NCBI GenBank assembly: GCA_902777355.1
Contig: CACYTU010000016.1
Span: 1 to 37,334 of the forward strand
Length of the DNA stretch: 37,334 nt
Direction of reading: 5' to 3'
Origin: an uncultured Lachnospiraceae bacterium
GTDB taxonomy: Bacteria; Bacillota; Clostridia; Lachnospirales; Lachnospiraceae
Shown: piece after piece, positions 17,229 to 26,915 of the stretch
Layout: each line of letters starts with the position of its first letter
How positions within the stretch are numbered: position 1 is the stretch's first letter
Program-made: the position numbers and the translations under genes
The notes under the pieces: model-generated
The model's input: the letters and a program-made list of their open reading frames with translations, nothing else
Told to the model about the DNA's origin: nothing
Databases searched by the model: none

Positions 17229-19700
17229 TCAGAACGTATTGATGGGATCAAAGTCAAACTGGATGTCAACATTGCGGAACATGAATCCGCCTGTATCCGC
17301 CCTTCCCGTCTGTCCGGCAGGGGACGTCATACGCTCAATTACGTCTTTACAGCTTACCAGTGTATCATATTTTTCGGATTTAATGTATAAAACAAATCTG
17401 AACAAATCTCTCAGCTTCTTCAGCGATGCCCCGGAAGGACCGATCACCTGAAAAACATTTCCCCCGTCTCCGTGCTGCAGAACGGCCACACTGCGAAGAG
17501 GGGCTTCCTCCCTTCGCAGCGGGGCTGTCATGCCTGCAGAAGTGCTTTCTCCGCAAGAAAAAGATCCTGAAGATCCTTCATAAGAGCAGGCTTTTGTGCC
17601 GTGTCCCGTCGTCCCTCTGACAGCCATGATTTCTCCGGGAATATTCCCTGTCGGAAACTGCTGCCTCATGAGAAGGAGGCGTATCTCATTCGCTGCGCCA
17701 AGCGCGGCGTCCTCATCCTCAGACTGAATCTGGACAGCCATCATATGGCCTGCCGGCGGATAACGAAGCAGCTTCCGATAGGCGATCTCCTCCTCGTAGA
17801 AGCCCTCAAAATCCTGCTTTTCAGCGTGACGGACGGCGTAGTGGTCAGGCTGATATGTCTGGATCACGACATCCCCCGCCTGTGTTCCGCGTCCCGCTCT
17901 TCCTGCCGCCTGGGTCAGAAGCTGAAAAGTCCGCTCCGCCGCCCGGTAATCATCTCCGTAGAGGGAGAGGTCCGCCATCAGTATTCCGACCAGTGTCACT
18001 CCGGGGAAATCATGTCCCTTCACGATCATCTGTGTGCCAAGCAGGATATCCGCCTCCTCTGAGGAAAAAGCAGAGAGAATTTTCTCATAACTGCCCTTTT
18101 TTCTGGTCGTATCCGCGTCCATCCGCAGGATCCTGGCCTGCGGGAATATCTCCCGCAGATAGCCCTCTATTTTTTCCGTTCCCGCCCTCATGGCGGAAAT
18201 ATATCTGGACCCGCACTCCGGGCAGGTCCTGAAGGCGGTTCTCTCATAACCACAGTAGTGACAGACCAGGCGCCCGTTCCCGTGCAGGGAGAGTGAAACA
18301 TCGCAGTGAGGACATTTGGGTACAAACCCGCAGCTGCGGCAGGATACAAAGCCCGCGAATCCCCGCCGGTTGATGAACAGCATACTCTGCTGTCCCCTCC
18401 TCAGGCGGTCTTCGATCTTATTGTAAAGACTTCTGGAGAGAATGGACCGGTTCCCCTCCTTCAGCTCAGCCCTCATATCCACTGTTTCGACAGCCGGAAG
18501 AGTACCGCCTGTCAGCCGCTCCTTAAGCCGGAACAGCCGTATCTCTCCCTCTCTGGCCCTGTAATAGGACTCCATCGAGGGGGTCGCCGATCCCAGGACC
18601 AATACAGCCCCGTGCATCCTGGCGATCTCCTCCGCCACATCCCTGGTCTGATATTTGGGCATGGATTCATTTTTATAACTATGTTCGTGTTCCTCGTCGA
18701 TCACGATCACACCCGGATTGGAAAAAGGTGTAAAAAGAGCGCTGCGGGGGCCGATGATCACATCGATTTCCCCCCTTCGGGCCCTCTCCCACTGGTCGGC
18801 GCGCTCCGCGTCCGACAAAGAGGAGTTGACGACACTCACACGGTCACCGAAATGGCTGTAAAAACGCATGAGGGTCTGAAAAGAGAGGGAGATCTCCGGA
18901 ATCAGCATGATCGCCTGCCGCCCCCTGGCACAGATCTCTTTGATGATGCTGATGTAAACTTCAGTCTTCCCGCTCCCGGTCACGCCGTGGATCAGACTCA
19001 CAGAGGCCCGCCCGCTGTCAAAATCCCCGATCACTGTGTCCACTATATTTTTCTGCTCCGGACTCAGCTGCATCCCGGTCCTAGTGCTGGGAGACACATT
19101 GACGGGATTTCGCAGCTCCTGAACCGACTCGACCCCGATGATTCCGGCCCGCCTCATGGCGCTTATGGCATTTGCTGGCACATGCAGCCTGGTCGTCACA
19201 AGGGTCCAGGGAAGCACGGGCACCTCCAGAAGCTCCTTCAGCAGCCTTGCCCTCGCGGTATGATGCTTTTTTTCAAAAACCTGCAGCTGCCGCTTTCCCT
19301 CCTCTGCGGAGAGAAGCAGGCGGATCTGCCGCTGCTCCCTTATCTTTCCAGCCTTCCGGGAAGCGAGAACCGTCCGCATGGCTGTCGCCATCGTGGAGCC
19401 GTAGCGGTTTTTCATCCAGGCGGCAAGTCTGATATAGAATTCGCTGTTCTCCTCCAGGGAATATCCTCTGGCCGGCTCCACAGACTCCGCGATCTCCTTG
19501 ATCTTTTCGGAGGGCAAATCCGCCCGGTCCGAAAACCCGACCACATATCCTTTCCGGAGCTTATTACCGGCACCGAATGGAACCATGACAATGCTTCCCG
19601 CCCGCAGCATCTCCCGAAGCTCAGACGGAACCCGATAGGTAAACGGACGATCCAGTCCCCTGGCCGATATGTCAATGATCACCTGTGCAAACTGCTCCAA
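17229..19700 (-). CDS. priA: Primosomal replication-restart helicase PriA
   Basis: A 3'-5' helicase that reloads the replisome at collapsed forks. The N-terminal DNA-binding domain is followed by Walker A GVTGSGKT at 239-246, DEEH at 335-338 and a zinc-binding region with eight Cys at 454, 457, 463, 466, 480, 483, 493 and 496. TTG at 19700 is the start, with GGAGG 7 nt upstream. Length is 823 residues. A Ser/Gly/Thr-rich stretch of about 45 residues (about 690-735) interrupts the C-terminal domain, where family members usually have a short loop. It follows murE by 94 bp. Confidence 0.96.
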   Translation of the reverse strand: MEQFAQVIIDISARGLDRPFTYRVPSELREMLRAGSIVMVPFGAGNKLRKGYVVGFSDRADLPSEKIKEIAESVEPARGYSLEENSEFYIRLAAWMKNRYGSTMATAMRTVLASRKAGKIREQRQIRLLLSAEEGKRQLQVFEKKHHTARARLLKELLEVPVLPWTLVTTRLHVPANAISAMRRAGIIGVESVQELRNPVNVSPSTRTGMQLSPEQKNIVDTVIGDFDSGRASVSLIHGVTGSGKTEVYISIIKEICARGRQAIMLIPEISLSFQTLMRFYSHFGDRVSVVNSSLSDAERADQWERARRGEIDVIIGPRSALFTPFSNPGVIVIDEEHEHSYKNESMPKYQTRDVAEEIARMHGAVLVLGSATPSMESYYRAREGEIRLFRLKERLTGGTLPAVETVDMRAELKEGNRSILSRSLYNKIEDRLRRGQQSMLFINRRGFAGFVSCRSCGFVPKCPHCDVSLSLHGNGRLVCHYCGYERTAFRTCPECGSRYISAMRAGTEKIEGYLREIFPQARILRMDADTTRKKGSYEKILSAFSSEEADILLGTQMIVKGHDFPGVTLVGILMADLSLYGDDYRAAERTFQLLTQAAGRAGRGTQAGDVVIQTYQPDHYAVRHAEKQDFEGFYEEEIAYRKLLRYPPAGHMMAVQIQSEDEDAALGAANEIRLLLMRQQFPTGNIPGEIMAVRGTTGHGTKACSYEGSSGSFSCGESTSAGMTAPLRREEAPLRSVAVLQHGDGGNVFQVIGPSGASLKKLRDLFRFVLYIKSEKYDTLVSCKDVIERMTSPAGQTGRADTGGFMFRNVDIQFDFDPINTF

Positions 19701-19794
19701 AAAAAACCTCCGTCAAATCTCCGGCACTAATCCCGGTCAAACCGCCCTCCCGCCCGCATTTACGGGTTCCGGGCTGTGTCCGGCATCATCTTTA

Positions 19795-21501
19795 TCAATT
19801 ATCTTCAGAAAGAATCTCCCTGATCAGGACACGCTCATCCATGGGGTACTTCTTGCCTTTAATCTCCTGATAGTCCTCATGCCCTTTTCCGGCCAGAACA
19901 ATAATATCCCCGGGCTGTCCGTTGCGGATCGCGTACCGGATCGCGTCTTTCCTGTCGGGAATTGTCACATAAGCACCCCCGGTCGGTTTCAGCCCTGTCA
20001 CGATATCTTCAATAATCGCCCCGGGCTCTTCATTCCGCGGATTATCCGAAGTGACAATCGTAAGATCGGCGAGCCTGCCGCTCACTTCTCCCATCTGGAA
20101 ACGGCGGGAGCGGGCCCTCTGCCCTCCGCAGCCAAACAGGCAGACCAGCCTGCCGGTATCATATTCACGAAGTGTCTTCAAAAGACTCTCAAGGGCCATG
20201 GCATTGTGAGCATAATCTATCATCAGTGTAAAATCATCGCTGACTCTGACCATCTCTATCCTTCCCTTGACATGGATCTTTCTGAGAGCTCCACAGATAT
20301 CATCTTCCGACACTTTAAAGTGACGGCAGACGGCAATCGCGCAAAGCGCGTTGTAGACACTGAAACGGCCGGGAGCAGGCACATGCGCATGAATAGAGAG
20401 TACGCCCGCAGTATCAAACTCCACACCCAGCTCGCCGGGCGTATGGATCAGTGAAATATTCTCCGCCCGCAGATCATTGTTTTCACCCAGACCATAAGAC
20501 TCCACCTCACAGGTGTGTCCCTCCAGGATCCTGTCGCTATAGGGATCATCCCCGTTGACGATCCCGACCCTGCACATTGAAAAAAGACGGCTCTTACATT
20601 GCAGGTAATCCTCAAAATCTGTGTGCTCATTGGGGCCTATATGATCCGGAGAAAGATTGGTAAAAATACCCAGATCAAACACAAAGCCGGCAGTCCTGTG
20701 CAGCTTCAGGGCCTGCGAAGAGACCTCCATCACCACCGCCTGCACACCGCTGTCTGCCATATCGCGGAAAGTTTTCTGGATCTCGATCGACTCCGGCGTC
20801 GTATTCGCCGCCGGGATCCGCACCTCGCCGTCCTTCGTCTCATAGAGCGTCTCGATCGTACCGACCAGACCTGTACGGATACCCGCAGCTTCCAGAATCG
20901 ACCTGATCATATAAGTCGTAGTCGTCTTTCCCTTGGTCCCCGTTACACCTATGGTCTTCATCTCCCTTGCCGGATTATTATAAAAAGCGGCGGAAATGAC
21001 AGCCATCGCAATCCTCGAATCCTCGACACGAATGATCACAGGACCCTTCCGGTCATCCCAGCCGGCACCTTCCGGACTGCCGCTGCCACTTTCCGTTTTC
21101 ACGTCGGCGCCTTCAGGACTGCCGCTGCCACTTTCCGTTTTCACGTCGGCGCCTTCCGGACTGCCGCTGCCACTTTCCGAATTCCCGCCGGCGCCTTCAG
21201 GACTGCCGCTGGCTTCACCGCCAGCCTTAACCCCCACTACACCTGACAAATCAAGATCACTCTGGACGACAATCGCACAGGCACCATTTTCCAAAGCACC
21301 AGCCGCAAAATCATGCCCGTCAAATACAGCTCCTTTGATACAAAAGAACAGACAGCCGGGAACAACCTTCCTGGAAGCATCGGTGATTACCGAAATTTCC
21401 CTGTCCAGGAGACATTCAATAGCAGCCTGATCCGTTATCCTGCTCCCACTGACAGAATTCAAATGATAATCCAGAGATTCTACAAGCTTTCTAATTTTCA
21501 T
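19795..21501 (-). CDS. murE: UDP-MurNAc-tripeptide synthetase, meso-DAP type
   Basis: Adds the third amino acid of the peptidoglycan stem peptide. ATP-binding GTKGKTTTT is at 188-196 and the specificity motif DNPRNEEP at 486-493, the form found in meso-diaminopimelate-adding enzymes rather than lysine-adding ones. The likely carbamylated Lys303 is in CKSRLF. GAGGTG precedes the ATG at 21501. The 568 residues exceed the usual 490 or so because a Gly/Ser/Glu-rich insertion at about 92-150, built from 14-residue repeats, splits the N-terminal UDP-binding domain. It heads the priA-def-fmt series rather than lying in a mur/fts cluster. Confidence 0.96.
   Translation of the reverse strand: MKIRKLVESLDYHLNSVSGSRITDQAAIECLLDREISVITDASRKVVPGCLFFCIKGAVFDGHDFAAGALENGACAIVVQSDLDLSGVVGVKAGGEASGSPEGAGGNSESGSGSPEGADVKTESGSGSPEGADVKTESGSGSPEGAGWDDRKGPVIIRVEDSRIAMAVISAAFYNNPAREMKTIGVTGTKGKTTTTYMIRSILEAAGIRTGLVGTIETLYETKDGEVRIPAANTTPESIEIQKTFRDMADSGVQAVVMEVSSQALKLHRTAGFVFDLGIFTNLSPDHIGPNEHTDFEDYLQCKSRLFSMCRVGIVNGDDPYSDRILEGHTCEVESYGLGENNDLRAENISLIHTPGELGVEFDTAGVLSIHAHVPAPGRFSVYNALCAIAVCRHFKVSEDDICGALRKIHVKGRIEMVRVSDDFTLMIDYAHNAMALESLLKTLREYDTGRLVCLFGCGGQRARSRRFQMGEVSGRLADLTIVTSDNPRNEEPGAIIEDIVTGLKPTGGAYVTIPDRKDAIRYAIRNGQPGDIIVLAGKGHEDYQEIKGKKYPMDERVLIREILSEDN
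21064..21222 (-). repeat. 42-bp tandem repeat inside murE (14-residue peptide repeat)
   Basis: Four units start at 21064, 21106, 21148 and 21190, the last partial. They encode GSGSPEGADVKTES-type peptides. Units one and two are almost identical at DNA level, including synonymous sites, which points to recent duplication rather than selection on protein sequence. Confidence 0.93.
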
Positions 21502-21543
21502 AACTACACCTCACCTATACAGCTGCTCCTGCCCTCTGTAAAT

Positions 21544-21567
21544 CCAATTCAAGACTCGCTCTCGAGT
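21544..21567. repeat. Dispersed element, copy 2 (upstream of murE)
   Basis: CCAATTCAAGACTCGCTC followed by TCGAGT matches the element at 12656-12681 except for one changed central base. It lies 43 bp upstream of the murE start, in the same relative orientation as the rlmN copy. Confidence 0.7.
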
Positions 21568-21605
21568 ATACCGTTCCGCACGCGGATTGATATGTCTTGT
21601 TATTC

Positions 21606-21935
21606 AAGGAATAACTACCTATCCACAACCCGGCGGGAACCTGCCTCACGCACTCAAAGGAATAATCTTCTTTCCACAGCACGGCGGGAACCTGCCTCAC
21701 GCACTCAAAGGAATAATCTTCTATCCACAGCACGGCGGAAAGTCGGTGCCGGAGCGGCGTACATCCTGGCGGATCCCCCGCTTCTGCCGGCATATACCCT
21801 TCTCCGCGCACTCAAAGGAATAATCTTCTATCCACAGCACGGCGGGAACCTGCCTCACGCACTCAAATGAACAACTCTCTATCCACAGCACGGCGGGAAG
21901 TCGGCGCCGGAGCGGCGTACATCCTGGCGGAGCCG
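21606..21935. repeat. Composite array: 51-bp unit x5 plus a second 38-bp block x2
   Basis: A unit containing CTATCCACAGCACGGCGGGA and CCTGCCTCACGCACTC begins at about 21606, 21657, 21708, 21815 and 21865. A second block with GTCGG(C/T)GCCGGAGCGGCG and TACATCCTGGCGGA follows units three and five, at about 21736 and 21894. The period of 51 bp keeps a minus-strand frame open (17-residue units such as VLWKEDYSFECVRQVPA), but there is no supported start. It fills the left part of the 21502-22311 gap, which has no recognised gene. Confidence 0.88.
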
Positions 21936-21984
21936 GTTTGGATGAGCATTAGATGTACTTGACGAAGCATATGCGAAGGGCCGA

Positions 21985-22017
21985 AAAAATGCCCGTCTTT
22001 CGCGGACGGGCATTTTT
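21985..22017. terminator. Strong bidirectional intrinsic terminator between recJ and murE
   Basis: AAAAATGCCCGTC and GACGGGCATTTTT form a perfect 13-bp stem with a 7-nt loop. T- and A-runs flank both sides, so it can work on either strand. On the minus strand it would end the recJ transcript before murE. A second hairpin with arms GTAATCCGG and CCGGATTAC lies just beyond, near 22035-22058. Confidence 0.85.
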
Positions 22018-22057
22018 AGCGTCCACTTGTCCGAGTAATCCGGCATCGGCCGGATTA

Positions 22058-22311
22058 CGAGTTTGGACGCGGTCCGCCCGAAACATTTGCGAGTCTTAGT
22101 ACATCTTTGCGAAGGAAATACGGATCCAAAGGATGACGCCGCGAAGGCGCCCCCAAGTGCGCATACACAAATCGAGTTTGGACGCGGTCCGCCCGAAACA
22201 TATGCGAGTCTTAGTACATCTTTGCGAAGGAAATACGGATCCAAAGGATGACGCCGCGAAAGCGCCCCCAAGTGCGCATACTTTCGCGCAGGCGCCCCCA
22301 AGTGCGCATAC
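22058..22311. repeat. 115-bp direct repeat, two full copies and a partial third
   Basis: Copies at 22058-22172 and 22173-22287 start with CGAGTTTGGACGCGGTCCGC and end with GCGCCCCCAAGTGCGCATAC, with about two differences. The last 28 bp of the unit recurs at about 22284-22311 and ends directly at the recJ stop codon. Open frames across it are composition artefacts. Confidence 0.92.
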
Positions 22312-24099
22312 TCAAAAATGCATATCCTTCACCACAAACCTGATTGATCTCCTCCCCCTGAATTCATTGATCTCGGGGTGATAGATCATATTGACAGTCA
22401 CGTCCGCTCTGCCGTTCAAAAGTTCCAGCCAGGCTCTGCTGCCCCGTGCCGCTTCAATTTTCTCTCTGAAGAGATCCGCTTCCCGGAACATGGTCAGTGC
22501 AAGCTGCTCTCCGTTTGAATCGATTGCCTCGAATCCAAGTACATTTCTGCCCTTTCCCATGACCCTGAGGCCGCAAAGCCGCACTCCCCTTGCTGCAAAA
22601 ACGGGCTTAAGATTGGCAGTTCCGCAGGGTTCAAGGTGCTTCAGCTCTTCAACCATATTAAAGGTCCACAGAGAGGGGGGAAGTTCCATATCGATGTGCA
22701 CCACCTCAGTCAGGTCTTCTTCCTGAAGGGTACTGGTCTCCTCGAGACGCTTCTGAAGGAGGGGAATATCCTCTTCCCTCATGGAAAGACCCGCCGCCAT
22801 TTTGTGCCCGCCGAATTTCACAAACAGTTCTTTGATCTCCGTCATGGAGGCGAACATGTCGTATGCCTCGATCGATCTGCCAGATCCCTTGGCCATACCG
22901 TCCTCTGTTCTTGTCAGGACAAAGACCGGCCGGGAAAAGCGCTCCCTGATCCTGCCGGCAATGATCCCGGCGAGCGATTCGTGACACTCCGGCAGATAGA
23001 TCACAAGGACACGGTTTTTCAAAAGATGCTGGTCAGAGACTATCTGCAGAGCCTGTTTCACCCCCTGCTCCGTGAGGCTTTTGCGGCTGTCATTCAGTTC
23101 CCTCAGCTTCTGGGCACTTCGGAGGGCACGTTCAGGGTCGTCTTCCATAAAGAGAGCCAGAGCCCTCTCCGCATTGTCCAGGCGTCCTGTTGCGTTCAGG
23201 CAGGGACCGATCACAAATCCCGCATGATAAGTGCTGATGGCTTTATCTTCCAGACCGTTGACCAGCAGCAGACTCCGGAGTCCGGTATTTTCAGTACGCG
23301 GAATACGGCCCAGGCCCTCCCTGACCAGGATCCTGTTTTCATCCTTCAGAGGCATGACATCACAGACAGTCGCCAGGGCACAGAAGGGAAGAAGTTCCTC
23401 CAAAAGGCGGGAACGCATCTTGGGAGCAAGCCTCTCAAGCAGAAGGTCTGACAGCTTCCAGGCCACAACAGCTCCGCAGATCTCAGGAAAAGGATACTCT
23501 ATTTTCCCTGTCTCAGGATTGCGGACTTTGGGATCCACGACCGCATCCGCAGGCGGAAGGATATATTTTTTATGTCCGCCGGCATCTTCTTCAAAGGGCA
23601 CTTCGTGGTGGTCTGTGACGACCACGCAGATACCTGCCTCCTTTGCGGCGCGGACTGCCTCGACTGCCGAGATGCCGTTGTCGCAGGTCAGGATCACTCC
23701 GACCCCGTCCTCCGCGGCATCTGCTGCCATCCGGGGATTCATACCGTAACCGTCTTTGATCCTGTCGGGAAGGACCACATCTGCCGAAGCTCCGCAGGCA
23801 GACAGAACCCGCATGAGAATATAGGAAGCACAGATTCCGTCCACATCGTAATCGCCGATCACACGGACCGCCTCTCCCCTCCTGATTTTTTCACAGAGCA
23901 GTCCGACAGCCTTTTCCATATCAGGCAGAAGCAGGGGTGAATAAAGATCTGCCAGTGACCCTCTCAGAAAGCGCTGTGTCTCCTCGATTCCGATCACATC
24001 CCGGTTTCTGATCACACGGGCAAGGACCATGGATATCCCACAGGCTTCCGCGATCGCCCTGAAATCCGCCCTCTTGGTGTAAAGCATCCACTTCGCCAT
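22312..24099 (-). CDS. recJ: Single-stranded-DNA-specific exonuclease RecJ
   Basis: A 5'-3' ssDNA exonuclease of the DHH phosphoesterase superfamily, used in recombination and mismatch or base-excision repair. Motifs appear in order: GDYDVDGICASY (near 82-93), CDNGIS, the signature VTDHHEVP, and the DHHA1-type GSGRSIEAYDM and FGGHKMAAG segments further on. Length is 595 residues, near the core enzyme without long extensions. GGAAGGG precedes the ATG at 24099. A terminator between secDF and recJ, and another after recJ, suggest its own transcription unit or attenuated read-through. Confidence 0.95.
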   Translation of the reverse strand: MAKWMLYTKRADFRAIAEACGISMVLARVIRNRDVIGIEETQRFLRGSLADLYSPLLLPDMEKAVGLLCEKIRRGEAVRVIGDYDVDGICASYILMRVLSACGASADVVLPDRIKDGYGMNPRMAADAAEDGVGVILTCDNGISAVEAVRAAKEAGICVVVTDHHEVPFEEDAGGHKKYILPPADAVVDPKVRNPETGKIEYPFPEICGAVVAWKLSDLLLERLAPKMRSRLLEELLPFCALATVCDVMPLKDENRILVREGLGRIPRTENTGLRSLLLVNGLEDKAISTYHAGFVIGPCLNATGRLDNAERALALFMEDDPERALRSAQKLRELNDSRKSLTEQGVKQALQIVSDQHLLKNRVLVIYLPECHESLAGIIAGRIRERFSRPVFVLTRTEDGMAKGSGRSIEAYDMFASMTEIKELFVKFGGHKMAAGLSMREEDIPLLQKRLEETSTLQEEDLTEVVHIDMELPPSLWTFNMVEELKHLEPCGTANLKPVFAARGVRLCGLRVMGKGRNVLGFEAIDSNGEQLALTMFREADLFREKIEAARGSRAWLELLNGRADVTVNMIYHPEINEFRGRRSIRFVVKDMHF

Positions 24100-24139
24100 A
24101 TCGATCCCTTCCTCTTCGTCCTTTCCGCTTATGGTAAAA

Positions 24140-24167
24140 GCAGGGAGGATGTTGGCATCCTCCCTGC
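24140..24167 (-). terminator. Intrinsic terminator between secDF and recJ
   Basis: GCAGGGAGGATG and CATCCTCCCTGC form a perfect 12-bp stem with a 4-nt loop, followed on the minus strand by TTTTACC. It is positioned to end the secDF message, although it lies about 170 bp after the secDF stop and only 40 bp before the recJ start. Confidence 0.85.
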
Positions 24168-24338
24168 ATTCATATACGGGACTGAAAATCCCGCTCCATG
24201 CTCAGATCCGCTGCGCTCAAATCTTATAGAAACGGGACATCCCGCTCTGATATCCGTGCGCTGTCCCGGTCGCCTCTATAGCCGGCAGTAATACCTGTCG
24301 CAGTAATACCTGTCGCCGGACTGTGAGGACCCGGAGTC

Positions 24339-26753
24339 TCAGACAGTGATCTTAGCCTTATTCCTGGCTTCCTCTTCCTTGCGGCGGCGCTCTTTGCGCT
24401 CCTTCTTGGAGAGGTTGGAATAGTCGTTTTTATTTTTCTTATTCTGCTGGTTTCCTGAACCATCGCTGTTTCCGCCCTTCTTCTGACCGGAAGATGCCTG
24501 TGCGGCATCGTCCGACTTTTTGCGAAGGACATACCAGATGGAACCTGCCAGGCAGACAGAGGAATAACCGCCGCAGATGATACCGATCATGATCGGAAGG
24601 GCGAATTCCTTGACGCTGGAGACACCGAAGATAAACAGGGTCAGCACCATGAAGAAAGTGGTCAGAGAAGTAAAGATACTTCTGGAGAGCGTGTCTGTGA
24701 TACTCTCGTTGACCAGGGCAGCAAGCTCCTGTCCTCTGCGTCTGGACCGCAGGCTCTCGCGCACGCGGTCGAAGATAACGATCGTAGCGTTGATCGAATA
24801 ACCGACGATGGTCAGCATGCAGGCGATGAATGTGCTGCCCACGCTGACTCTGGCGACCGCGTAGAAAGCCAGCACGACCAGAACGTCATGTGCCAGGCAG
24901 ATGACGGAGGACGCACCGAAGCGCAGATCCTTGAAACGGAACCAGATATACAGCAGCATCAGGACCAGGGCAACGCCGACCGCGAGCAGAGCGGCGCTCT
25001 TCATCTCGTTACTGATCGTGGAGCTGATGGTCTCGGAAGTAATGCTGTCCTTGTCAACTTTGAATTTCTTGACCAGCTGGTTGGACAGCTCGGTGCTCTT
25101 GTCGGTATCAAGGACGACAGACTTGAAGATGACTTCGTTGCTTCCGGAAACCTTCTGCACCTGAACGTTCTTGTCGCCTGTCACCTTGGTGAAGACGGGG
25201 ATGACCTGCTTCTCAATCTCTTCCAGGCTCATATCTTCGTTGAAACTGACATTTGTGGATGTGCCGCCGACAAAGTCAAGGCTGAAGTTGAGGATGGACT
25301 TATCTTTGCCCAGATGGATGCCCATGGCGACAAAGCCGCAGAGGATAAGCGCGAGCGAGACCGCAAAGAAGGCCTTCCTGTGCTCAACGAAGGAAATAAT
25401 ATTTCTCTTTTTGCCGACACCGTAGAGGCTCTTATTTGTGAGTCCAAGGCCGTAGAAGATGTTCATGATCAGCCTGGTCACGAAGAGAGAAGTGATCATG
25501 GACAGAATAATACCGATCGCCAGGGTGTAGGCAAATCCCTTGATCGTACCGGAACCCAGAACAGCCAGGACCGCCGCGGCGATCAGGGTGGTGACATTGC
25601 CGTCGATAATGGCGGACAGAGCCTTATGATATCCGTTGTTGATAGCGGTTTTTACACCCAGACCGGCTCCGAGTTCCTCGCGGATACGGGCAAAAATGAT
25701 CACGTTGGCATCGACTGCCATACCGATGGAAAGCAGGATACCTGCGATTCCGGGCAGGGTCAGTGTGATATCAAATCCATTGAGAACGAGCGCCATCATC
25801 ATGATATAGATGCACAGCGCCAGTACTGCCGCGAAACCGGGCAGAAGGTAGATCACGATCATGAAGAGCGCGACAAGGCCGAAACCGACCATGCCGGCAA
25901 ACTTGCTGGTGCGGATGGCGTCCTGACCCAGCTGTGCGCCGACGATCTGGGAGCGCAGACGCTCCAGCTCGACCTTCAGTCCACCGATACGGATCGTGGA
26001 AGCCAGATTCTCAGCGGTCTCAATGCTCTCCTCACCGGTGATGACCGCGCGGCCGTCTGTGATCGCCGCCTGGACGCTGGGAACGCTGATGAAATGTCCG
26101 TCGTAATAGATACCAATGGACTCACCTGCGGCATATGCCTTGGTTGTGGCCGCGGCAAAAGCCTTTTTGCCTTCGTTATTAAAGGTCAGGGCGACAACGA
26201 CCTGCTTGTTGCCCATGTCATCCTGCTGATAGGTGGCCTTGGCATCAGTGACCTGGGTACCTGTGACAACAGCGTCGCCGTCCTTGATGATCTGATCAAG
26301 ATCTTTGGTCAGGACATATTCGACAGAGCCGTCTTCAGTGACACCCATCTGATAGTTCTGGTTGCCTTTATCATCAGTCTGGCGGATGAAGTACAGGGAG
26401 CCGGGACGTCCCAGATCCTCCAGGATCTTATTGGTCTCCGCAACGCCGGAAATACCCGGAATCTCAATATTCAGACGGTCTGTGCCCTCTGTATAGACCT
26501 GTGCTTCCGTGCTGTACTCATCGACACGGCGCTGCAGTTTATACTTGGTATCATTCAGGTCTTCCTGAGACGGAGGTGTCTCTCCCACCGCCTGATATGT
26601 GATGCTGGCGCCGCCCGCCAGATCCAGGCCCTTCTTGATGTTGTGATAGGATCCTCTGTGTCCCTTGCCAAATCCGATCAGCACCGTGTACGCCATCAGT
26701 CCTGAGATGGCCAGCACGAGCAGAAGGGAAATGACCGCTCTCGATTTTTTCAT
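24339..26753 (-). CDS. secDF: Fused SecD-SecF protein-export subunit
   Basis: A proton-driven accessory of the Sec translocon, in the cytoplasmic membrane. SecD and SecF are one 804-residue chain, as in Bacillus. The N-terminal helix is followed by LDLAGGASITYQ and a large extracellular P1 domain, then five helices with GMAVDANVIIFARI. The SecF half starts near 450 with its own first helix, LDFVGGTSTNVSF, and a second set of helices with INATIVIFDRVRE. A Lys/Arg/Glu-rich cytosolic tail ends the chain. The ATG at 26753 is used because GGAGGAGC precedes it; a TTG five codons earlier overlaps that ribosome binding site. A good sigma-A promoter lies about 160 bp upstream. No yajC is seen in this window. 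Confidence 0.96.
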   Translation of the reverse strand: MKKSRAVISLLLVLAISGLMAYTVLIGFGKGHRGSYHNIKKGLDLAGGASITYQAVGETPPSQEDLNDTKYKLQRRVDEYSTEAQVYTEGTDRLNIEIPGISGVAETNKILEDLGRPGSLYFIRQTDDKGNQNYQMGVTEDGSVEYVLTKDLDQIIKDGDAVVTGTQVTDAKATYQQDDMGNKQVVVALTFNNEGKKAFAAATTKAYAAGESIGIYYDGHFISVPSVQAAITDGRAVITGEESIETAENLASTIRIGGLKVELERLRSQIVGAQLGQDAIRTSKFAGMVGFGLVALFMIVIYLLPGFAAVLALCIYIMMMALVLNGFDITLTLPGIAGILLSIGMAVDANVIIFARIREELGAGLGVKTAINNGYHKALSAIIDGNVTTLIAAAVLAVLGSGTIKGFAYTLAIGIILSMITSLFVTRLIMNIFYGLGLTNKSLYGVGKKRNIISFVEHRKAFFAVSLALILCGFVAMGIHLGKDKSILNFSLDFVGGTSTNVSFNEDMSLEEIEKQVIPVFTKVTGDKNVQVQKVSGSNEVIFKSVVLDTDKSTELSNQLVKKFKVDKDSITSETISSTISNEMKSAALLAVGVALVLMLLYIWFRFKDLRFGASSVICLAHDVLVVLAFYAVARVSVGSTFIACMLTIVGYSINATIVIFDRVRESLRSRRRGQELAALVNESITDTLSRSIFTSLTTFFMVLTLFIFGVSSVKEFALPIMIGIICGGYSSVCLAGSIWYVLRKKSDDAAQASSGQKKGGNSDGSGNQQNKKNKNDYSNLSKKERKERRRKEEEARNKAKITV

Positions 26754-26915
26754 TAATAGCTCCTCCAATATATACTACACTGTTCGCTTCCGCGCCCCTC
26801 CGACAGGACCGCGGACAGCAAAAGTACCGGTAACAGAACCGGAGGTATCCTCTTTCAGGAAAAGCCGGCCCCCAAAAACGCGGATCACGACCGTCCAAAA
26901 AGCAGACACTTTGCA

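Noticed and set aside
21879-22301. Minus-strand open frame of 140 codons across the repeats and terminator
   Set aside because: It runs through a perfect terminator stem and duplicated DNA, has no ribosome binding site, and its residues mirror the repeat sequence.
21606-22311. CRISPR array
   Set aside because: Repeats are contiguous or irregular, without constant-length unique spacers, and no cas gene is present. The same reasoning applies to the other arrays.
24888-26705. Long plus-strand open frame antisense to secDF
   Set aside because: It is a shadow of the GC-rich codon use of secDF and has no start signals or family motifs. Similar antisense frames over priA and aspS were rejected for the same reason.
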